Origin: Gymnopus androsaceus JB14
Lineage: Eukaryota > Basidiomycota > Agaricomycetes > Agaricales > Omphalotaceae
Assembly (NCBI GenBank): GCA_009733575.1
Contig: ML769383.1
Span: 62,001-126,000 of the forward strand
DNA: 64,000 nucleotides
Direction: 5' to 3'
A model generated the notes under the pieces. The model was given only the letters and a program-made list of their open reading frames with translations, was not told the DNA's origin and searched no databases. Every line of letters begins with the position of its first letter. The first letter of the stretch is position 1. Shown here one piece after another: positions 56,935 to 64,000 of this stretch. The position numbers and the translations under genes were made by a program.

Positions 56935-58270
56935 ATTAAGCTGACAAGCCGCTGTTCATGCTGACACCTTTCAGCATATCGCCTGTAGCTCGCAGCACAG
57001 TCGCACCAAGTGATGGTCGTCGTTCTTTGATGCGTGTGCGTTCAGGTGAACGAGAATGAGACTTACCTGCGAGGAGACACGGGAGTTAGAGGAGGATCGG
57101 AGGAAACAGGTGATGGCGAATCAACGACTGCAGTAGATGGTGATGACAAGGCATCAGGCGATTCGACTGGGGACGGCAGTGCGTCGTCCTCCGACGATAT
57201 ACATACAGATTCAGAAGGCAATAAGGGACCGGGAGCCGCTTCTGCAGTCAAGAATCCCTTCTCGCATCGACCTTTGCGCATGATGGATTTCGCAAGGATT
57301 CCTTCTTCAGGAATCTTGGCAGATTCGTTAGAAACTGGTTGGGACAGGTGATAAGAAGATGAATTGGGGCTAGGGGAAGCGCTGTTGGCAGGGGATGAAT
57401 TGGGACTCCGACGAGGAGAGGGAAGGGGAAACAGCTGGTCTTCGTCCTCCTCGATTATAGCAGAATGAGCAGTGGGAATATTAATAGGCGAAGAAGAAGT
57501 GCCAGTTGAAGAGTCTGGCTCTATTTCGCGGGAACGGCGTCGTCTGTCTACTTCATCCACAGTAATCGAGGCAGAACTTCCGAGCCTGATAACAGCAACA
57601 TCTTTGTGGCCGTGATGAGTAGATGCCACAGGTGTGAAGCCGCAATCGGAATCAGCACTGGAATTGCGTCTTCTGCGAGCACCACGGGTGAACTTTTCTA
57701 CCCAAGCTTCGCCTTCCTTCAAACATTCCTCGGTGATTGTGACACAGTCTGTGCAGCAGGAACGCAGAGGAATTGTCACCAGAGGCTTTCCCAGTACATC
57801 CAACGGAGGAGAGTTGGGCAAGGAAGGACGGCGCTCCAACTTGCGAGGTGAAACACTTTCAATACGCGAAGAAGATGGAGACCTGTGTACAAGGCATGGA
57901 CTGAGAGGAGATGTTGGCTCTCGCCCACGGCTTGATGACCTCGCGGGCTTCGCCTTGAAACTGAGAAAAAAAGCTCAAAATAACATTAAGGAAAAAGACA
58001 AAAAGAAACACACTTGAGCGTTGGAAAAGCAACTTTGAGCGCAGGGGCTTCCTCTGCTAGCTGTTCCTCCGACCTGCGCTTCCATATGGGCAGCGAATAG
58101 CTCTTGGTAATAAGTATAGGACGTTTTATGCGCTGAAGGTCTGGGATAAGGACACATTCATTATCAAAACGAACAACTCGAGATTCATCGGAATGAGAAG
58201 AGAATGAAGAGGCCGATGGCGAAGGATGAGACAGCATTGACGGCGCTGTTGTGGATATCGCGGTCGCCAT
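56935..58270 (-). CDS. Conserved fungal protein of unknown function
   Basis: Exon 1 (58270 to about 58015) starts MATAISTTAPSML and contains VVRFDNECVLIPDLQR and KSYSLPIWKRRSEEQ, a pattern I believe is shared among basidiomycetes. A second exon is Ser/Pro/Arg-rich with RSCCTDCVTITEECLKEGE, RRRRSREIEPDSS and KSIMRKGRCEKGFLTAE, and it runs to a GTAAGT donor at 57065. The last exon naturally reads RRPSLGATVLRATGDMLKG to a TAA at 56935-56937, but its phase does not match the donor by one base, so the C-terminus is unresolved. No catalytic domain is recognised. Its basic, disordered nature suggests a nuclear or cytoskeletal protein; I cannot tell which. Confidence 0.65.
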
Positions 58271-58919
58271 GAGGGGGGAGAAGGCTGGGAGAAGGAAAAG
58301 AAGAAGGTTAAGAAGGTTAGCCACGAGAGACTTTAAAATCCAATAATTGTACGATGTATGTAATAAGGTCCAAATCAGACCATTCAGGACCTTTCCGGAC
58401 CTGGATAACTAGCGAATTATGATTGATATCCTTACATTGCTCGCTTTACAGCAAGAATCAGACAAGAATATTGCACTTTTAACGCTGTCAGCTTCATGTC
58501 AAGGGACAATTCTGCAGGACGACCGAAACGGCAAAGAAATCCGGCTGCGACTCTTTTAGCTGTCAGTACAGATTCTGCCTGTCAGAGGTCTACTAAGTAG
58601 TACTACAAACTATACTCCTTTCCGTAGTAACACTAGTCTCTGATTCACAGGGTCCACAGCTCTCTTCTAGCCCAAATCTAGCCTAGCCAAGCGAGATTCT
58701 TCGTCCGCGCCCGTATTGAGATCCGGACCAGAAAAACTGTGCGCATCCTCGGCGCATGGATGCAGCTACTTGACCGTTGACTACTTAGGACTCTTGAGGC
58801 GATGAAGATCAAATTCAAATGTGAGAGAAGAGAACGTCCGGCTATGGAATCGCCGAGCCGGAGCTCTTTACCCCGCACTCCAGATTCTTCAATGCAAACG
58901 CATTTTCCTTTCCCCCACC
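58271..58919. other. Divergent intergenic region
   Basis: About 650 bp separate the starts of the unknown minus-strand gene and the SDR on the plus strand. It should hold two promoters. No strong TATA, repeat or RNA gene was recognised. Short open frames here have no family features. Confidence 0.5.
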
Positions 58920-60200
58920 ATGTCAGCTCGTCTAGCCCAAGTTTCTGGACATCTCTCTAACACATATGGAAGAGGTCTACTTAACGGCGAAGTGGCTATT
59001 ATAACAGGTGAGCTTTTCTCATCCCGCCGCCACACTCGACTTACCTATTCTCACATCCAGGTGCCGGACAGGTCAGAAAGCGCTTGAAAATGCTTCTTCT
59101 TTACTTCTTTCTGACTACTTCAAGTAGGGAATTGGACGTAGTGCTGCATTAATCTTTGCGGCAGAGGGAGCAAAGGTAGTAATTAGTGAGTAAGTACATA
59201 ACACCGCCGTGCCCATAAATACTCAAAACTCACTTCTAAATTTGCAGTATCGATGCAAAGAAGCTTGCTGCTGTAGAAGAAGAAATAAAGGCCGCCAGTG
59301 GCGAGGTTCTTGCTGTAGCGGGAGATGTGGGGGCTGATGACTTTCCGAAAACTATCGTGGATGCTACAGTAGCGTACGTATTTCTACGTGAAGCTCTTGA
59401 ACTGTTACATATATCTAATCCCATTTCCATATGTAGGAAATATGGCAAGATTAACCATATTGTTAACAACGGTTCGTCTAGTGCCATCCGCTAAAATTCG
59501 ACGTCGATCCAACTCAACTTGCTTTGGTATATAGCTGGTTTTACCTTTGACAAGATGCTTCACACTACCCCCGATGACACTTGGGATATTATAATGAAAA
59601 TTCACGTCAGGGCCCCCTTCCGTCTAATCAGGCAAGCAGCTCCTTATTTCCGTGTCAAGGTGAGCGTGAGCCTGTTCCACATTATTGACATTCCAGAATA
59701 TAACGACTCCCTAGCCCGAACAACGTGAAAATCGTTCAATCATCAACGTCTCCTCAACGTCCGGTTTACACGGCAATGTCGGGCAAGCCAACTACGCCGC
59801 GGCGAAATCAGCCGTCATTGGGCTCACCAAGACCATTGCAAAGGAATGGGGTCCTTTCGGTGTCCGCGCGAATACGGTCGCGTTCGGACTGATTCACACT
59901 AGGCTCACAGCAGCAAAGGAGGCCGGTGTCATGCTTGAGATTGACGGAAAGAAAGTCGCTCTCGGTGTCCCTGGAGCCAAGCCTCCTACCGACCCAGCTG
60001 CAAAGTCTGGGGATGCGTATCCGTTGATTCCTCTCAGACGAGGAGGGAGCACAGATGAAGCTGCTGCTTCTATGCTTTTGTGAGTTTGGTTGAGTATATT
60101 ACATTTCATGAGCTGACGGATTTCTTGCAGCCTCGCGTCACCTCTTGCTTCCTATGTAAGTGGTCATTGTCTACAGGTTACTGGGGGTGCTGGAATTTAA
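58920..60200 (+). CDS. Short-chain dehydrogenase/reductase, 3-oxoacyl-ACP reductase-like
   Basis: NAD(P)-dependent Rossmann oxidoreductase. The start at 58920 gives MSARLAQVSGHLSNTYG and NGEVAIITG. The cofactor motif TGAGQGIGRS spans an 11 bp micro-exon (59061-59071) with the third part from 59128. Later: SDIDAKKLAAVEEEIKAA, INHIVNNAGFTFDKML, IINVSSTSGLHGN, the active site QANYAAAKSAVIGL (YxxxK), KEWGPFGVRANTVAFGLIH and the C-terminal LASPLASYVSGHCLQVTGG. The catalytic Ser, Tyr and Lys are all present. Related proteins act in fatty-acid or polyol metabolism, and in fungi some are peroxisomal; the substrate is unknown. The gene is convergent with the GH27 gene. Confidence 0.9.
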
Positions 60201-60322
60201 GAAAGTATCTCGACAAGAGGTGTATTTGTGTATACTTTTGGATTCATTTCTTTCAACCATTTACTAGCCATAATACAAATTCGGATTCATTGGCATTGAA
60301 TACAAGTACAAAGGCGTCAATA

Positions 60323-62505
60323 TTAAGCACTAGTGATACGATATGCAACCGTATCGTGACTAGCCACGGTAACAGAAAAGCTTTGAGACCGAGAATACGT
60401 TCCACTTCAGATCTTCTCCTGCCCACATATCATGCACAACGAATGGACCGGACCCAGTGAGCCCAGGAACATTCGCGAATGTGAACGTCTTCGTTGCAGC
60501 AGCAGAGGAAGTGTTGATGATAAATACATGTACACCCGCTGACGAGGCTCCAGAGTAGTACTCGGGTGGAGAAGTAGTAGGCATGGACGCAGAGGCACTG
60601 AAAGGAGTCGCAGGAGTACCTATGGTTGCGTCCTGGTGGAAAGCTAACAGCTCTGGATTGGTGATGATGGAGACTTGGGTGCTGTTCAAAGCGCTCAACT
60701 AAAGAACCGGTCAATCATGATACATATGAGAAAGGATTGAAACTCACATCCGTGCCACTATGAATGTTTTCCGTTAGTAAGTAAGCATAAATAGCAGCGA
60801 TAAATTATCTCACAGTAGGATCGGGCTCTTCATGAATATCCAAGCAGCGAAATGGGTCCTCTGCTCCTGAACCGTAAGACCTCCGTTTCCTAACAAAGCA
60901 TATTATTAGTCGTGTCTTTAAGATACAAAGAATGCAATTTCGTACCGATCTCCATCATGTCCATATCATTGTGCGCGTAAAAATCGACGAAAGACAAATA
61001 TTGAACATTGATTCCTATGATTTCGGTAAGGTATGACCAACTCGGACTAGAACATGCTAATGCGGTTTAAAGCTGTGATTAAGAATCAATCGGGGGATGA
61101 GCAGACCTAGAATCGCCAGACATTCTCCAGGAGTGGCCCTAAGAAGCGGTTACTAACTGTACCACTCGATTAGAGGCTTCGAAACTTACAACTCGAGCAC
61201 CCCATTCCCAAACTTCTGCAGTGCCCCAGATGCATAAATCGTACTGGAATGGCCTGGACTGCTCTGCGAGCGCGGCACTGTTGAATTTTTCTTGAACAAT
61301 TGGCACAGGCTTAGTTGAAGAGGACTCACCCCATCTGGCGATAGCGGATGGCGGAATTGGAGTTGCTGATGCCCATCAGTATCGAACTAATAATCTTTGA
61401 AGATGCTTTACTCACTACCAGTCACCGTCCTGGGGGTTCTAATGGACGAAAAAAACTAGTCAAAGCCAAGTGAAATATATATACCAAGCCAACGCACTGA
61501 GCTATCCGTCCAGTTTCCTGGCACATTACAGTTATCTTGAACCACGAATTCAATCTCTCTAAAACTGAAACGCAGAATAAATGAACCAACCATATTTGAG
61601 ATAATCAACCCCCCACGAGCTGAATGTCGCCGCGTCCAAACTTTCCATTCCTAGAGATCCAGGATATCCTGCGCAAGTAGCTGTTCCAGCATCGCTGTAT
61701 ATGCCGAGCTTCAGTCCGAGAGCATGAACTTCAGCTGCAACGCCGCTGATGCCATTGGGGAACTTGGAAGGATCCGGTACAATTTCATGAGTTGTAGGGT
61801 CCCGCTCCATGAGTGGCCAACAGTCCTACGATGGGATAAGTCTCGTGAGCGTGCAGTTGGTAATAAGTGTCATTACATCGATGTTGATGTACTCGTAGCC
61901 GGCGTCTTTGAGGCCCAAGGAGATGAAATCGTTGGCAGCGGCAAGAACCTTGGCATCGCTGATACCTGAGCTCTACTAAGTAAGTTGAAGAAGATAGATC
62001 TGTTTCGCTCACTGCATCCGTATGCGTTCCATCCATTCCAACTTTCAATAGGAAAACGCTTAAACGCAAGCACTATGAAGTATGAAGAAGTGGGACTGAC
62101 CCTAGTGCCGGAAGCATTCCTGTATCCTTAGATGGTGGAGTTGTAGGGGCTGTAACAGCAATCCCCGTCAATGAAGGCGGGGACGCGGTGGATGTTGATG
62201 TTCCGGAAGAACCACCAGATCCTTGGAGGCATTGCGAATAATAAGGATTAGACACCACGCAGGACCAACTGTTGCAATTCAGCACGGGAGTCCATACTGT
62301 GACTTAATTACTGCCTACCCCGATTCACAGGTAGTTGCACCGGTCCAACCTATTCCACACCAGTTAAGCAAAGCGGTATGAAGGTCAAAATGTATATACC
62401 TTGACCACCACACTGCCCGAAGGGGGGAGCAGTTTGTGCCAAGGCTAAAGAAACCTGAAGCGCAGATACTTGAATGAAGATGAGCAGGAAGTTTGAAGAG
62501 AGCAT
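60323..62505 (-). CDS. GH27 alpha-galactosidase with N-terminal CBM1
   Basis: The start at 62505 gives a signal peptide ([20 protein letters not shown]) followed by a fungal cellulose-binding module: [18 protein letters not shown], then [13 protein letters not shown], with Cys residues in the CBM1 order. A Ser/Thr/Pro linker joins the catalytic domain: [49 protein letters not shown], the nucleophile KYDNC (split by an intron near 61540) and HSWRMSGDS with the acid/base region. [20 protein letters not shown] is also conserved. As sequenced, the frame stops at 60360, but the usual C-terminal strand ([12 protein letters not shown]) continues in the +1 frame to 60323. Exon limits in the middle are tentative. 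Acts on galactomannan bound to cellulose. Confidence 0.82.
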
Positions 62506-62792
62506 TCGAGCAGATCTTACAGTGCATCGATTGAGGCTAAGGATTTAAAGCGATTGTAGTAGCAAGCCAAGAATTCTTGGGGTTATCTCGGTGTACCTTC
62601 AATTCTTGCGTCGGATAAACAAGGTCTGCTGAGTAGAGTGTTGATTTCTCGGGACAATCGTATGCGAGGCCAAAGTCACGATGACGGTGAAGGACTAAAA
62701 TGACATTGACAGGCGCTGAGGCAATATGCGCTAACGTGATCAATGCGTGATCAATCTTGGGAACATTACGCTTTAACCTTTCCATTCCTGTA

Positions 62793-64000
62793 ATGGGACC
62801 ACGACCATTAGAGTCGAATCATAGCTATGGATCTGCCAAGGAGCTCATCGGACTCTTCGAAGAAAACATATCTAAGCAACAACAAACTATTCCTTCTACC
62901 CCGTCTCTCAGAAAACCTCCTTCACCGCGTCGAAAGAAAGACAAATCGCCTATCCGACAATCTCTCTCTAAAGTAATAGGTTTATTCAAGAAAGGAACTT
63001 CCATTCGACAGTTTCGTCATGCAGCTCCGCCACAATCTACGCCTTCTGAAGCACGCCTTTCCGGATCCCTCTTGTATCTATCACAGTACGAATCGACTAC
63101 CCTAGCTTGGATTCCTTGTATCGCAGCCATTGAAAATGGAACTATTCAGCTTTCTCCTCACACTAATTCCGACGCCCTTTCTATTCAACTCACACACTGC
63201 TCCGATGTACGTTCTTTATCTCAAATTAGCGAGGAAGAAATATCGCTTTTACCGACCGCTGGAGAGGGTGAAGAATTCAGGGTCTTTTGAACTTGTTTTC
63301 GATGGAGCTACAGAAAAGTTTGCTGCTCCGTCGATAAGAGACAGGGCGAGCTGGGTTAGTACGATCTGGTGAGTTTTCCCAAACACAAGCTGACTTCGCA
63401 ACTGAGCCATCTCTATAAGGGATGCCATTCTTCTGAAGCAAGAATCTAGGAGTATCTACAGATCTGAGCATTCGGAGAAACTACCGTCATTCACGCAACC
63501 AGAGTCCATCGCGAACTTTCATCTAGCCGATGTCTCGAAACCATTGCCCCAACCTGTCGAAGAGAGAAGTTTGCCTTCTCTTCCTCCTCCAAGCGAAAGC
63601 GACTCCCTCAACTTTAAGCTCCTCACCGCTTTCCTGCTTCTGTGCCTTTACGCAACTTCTCGGTCGGCCAACCTCCTTCATGCATACCGCCAATCATTGC
63701 ACATAGTCTCTCGGTGCCTCCTACATCTCCACTTCGCTAGTACTTCTATCGCCAACCTGAGCAAACGATCAATGGTCAAGCAGCGTCTTGCCCAAATGGA
63801 AAGAGACTATTCGGAAACTTCAGTCATCTCTTCACCGCTTTCGCCGCGTAGAAATAGGCCTCTTCCATCTCCGCACTCGATGAAAGGTTCCACCGATACA
63901 ATAAAACGAACGAATAGTGGCGACTCGATAGTGGAATCCTACAGTTACTTCAACCCGACGAATTATATCCCAAAGGCGACATACTGGTCTCGGCCAGCTG
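62793..64000 (+). CDS. PH-like domain protein, truncated by window end
   Basis: The start at 62793 gives MGPRPLESNHSYGSAKELIG, then a basic, Pro/Ser-rich stretch (LRKPPSPRRKKDKSPIR) and a PH-like fold: RLSGSLLYLSQYESTTLAW, LSPHTNSDALSIQLTHCSD, then EEFRVF and, in the +1 frame, ELVFDGATEKFAAPSIRDR, ending in a C-terminal helix ASWVSTIWDAILLK. An intron of about 50 bp splits the tryptophan of STIW. A later stretch has a hydrophobic LLTAFLLLCLYATS and a basic coiled region. The T run at 63285-63288 causes an apparent one-base shift. Fungal PH proteins of this kind include ASK10-like and Caf120-like groups; family is uncertain. The 3' end lies beyond the window. Confidence 0.7.

Noticed and set aside
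60156..60176. 21 bp GTAAGT...CTACAG segment that looks like a tiny intron in the SDR gene
   Set aside because: It is in frame and its translation completes the usual SDR C-terminal motif SYVSGHCLQVTGG, so it is exon sequence; 21 bp is also too short to splice.

Overview
The window comes from a filamentous basidiomycete, most likely an agaricomycete. It has many short spliceosomal introns (about 45-70 bp, GT-AG with occasional GC-AG), dense genes on both strands with no operons, CBM1-bearing secreted hydrolases, a CYP monooxygenase of the type expanded in mushrooms, and several basidiomycete-type proteins. No rRNA, tRNA, CRISPR or intact transposon was found. Many starts lie inside longer open frames that begin with GTG or TTG; I used the first plausible ATG and reconstructed splicing by hand, so exon limits are tentative except where stated. 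All family calls rest on motifs and remembered family features, not on database searches.

Layout. 1-693: 3' end of a PLP-dependent cysteine synthase. 777-7156: two tandem NIF/SCP-type (Psr1-like) phosphatase genes flanking an antisense cytochrome P450. 8066-12319: a polyQ bZIP factor divergent from a long protein whose N-terminus looks like the TPP1/Tpz1/Est3 telomeric OB fold. 12942-15783: a conserved coiled-coil, proline-rich membrane protein with two apparent +1 frame slips. 16082-17132: PHS1 dehydratase. 17181-21759 (minus): aspartic protease, a repeat-bearing single-pass membrane protein, and an mpaB/DUF2236-type oxygenase. 22256-26820: GH16 glucanase and GH27 alpha-galactosidase. 27029-32747: cohesin RAD21, a PPR protein and an R3H-associated-domain protein. 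32845-38721: chitin synthase divergent from an Smr-domain protein. 40202-46107: WBP4-like zinc-finger protein, SLC49-like MFS transporter, TRM11 and an SWS1/ZSWIM7 SWIM protein. 46362-50551: zf-4CXXC_R1 protein, TIM17 and a Bli-3-like flavin-fold protein. 50552-51375: a gene-free stretch with a G-quadruplex motif and a foldback element. 51376-54576: two F-box/LRR-like genes. 54851-58270: RAD9 clamp subunit and an unknown protein. 58920-62505: an SDR and a CBM1-GH27 alpha-galactosidase. 62793-64000: a PH-like protein cut by the window end.

Themes. Chromosome-maintenance genes are frequent (TPP1-like, RAD21, SWS1, RAD9, zf-4CXXC_R1), and TPP1-like, SWS1 and RAD9 carry ACGCGT (MBF-type) boxes within about 80 bp of the start. 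Secreted glycoside hydrolases and a protease suggest a saprotroph or plant-associated lifestyle. Four conserved genes contain apparent one-base insertions, so either homopolymer errors or real decay must be considered. The strongest leads are the TPP1-like protein, the reconstructed SWS1 gene, the phosphatase tandem with differing introns, and the foldback element.
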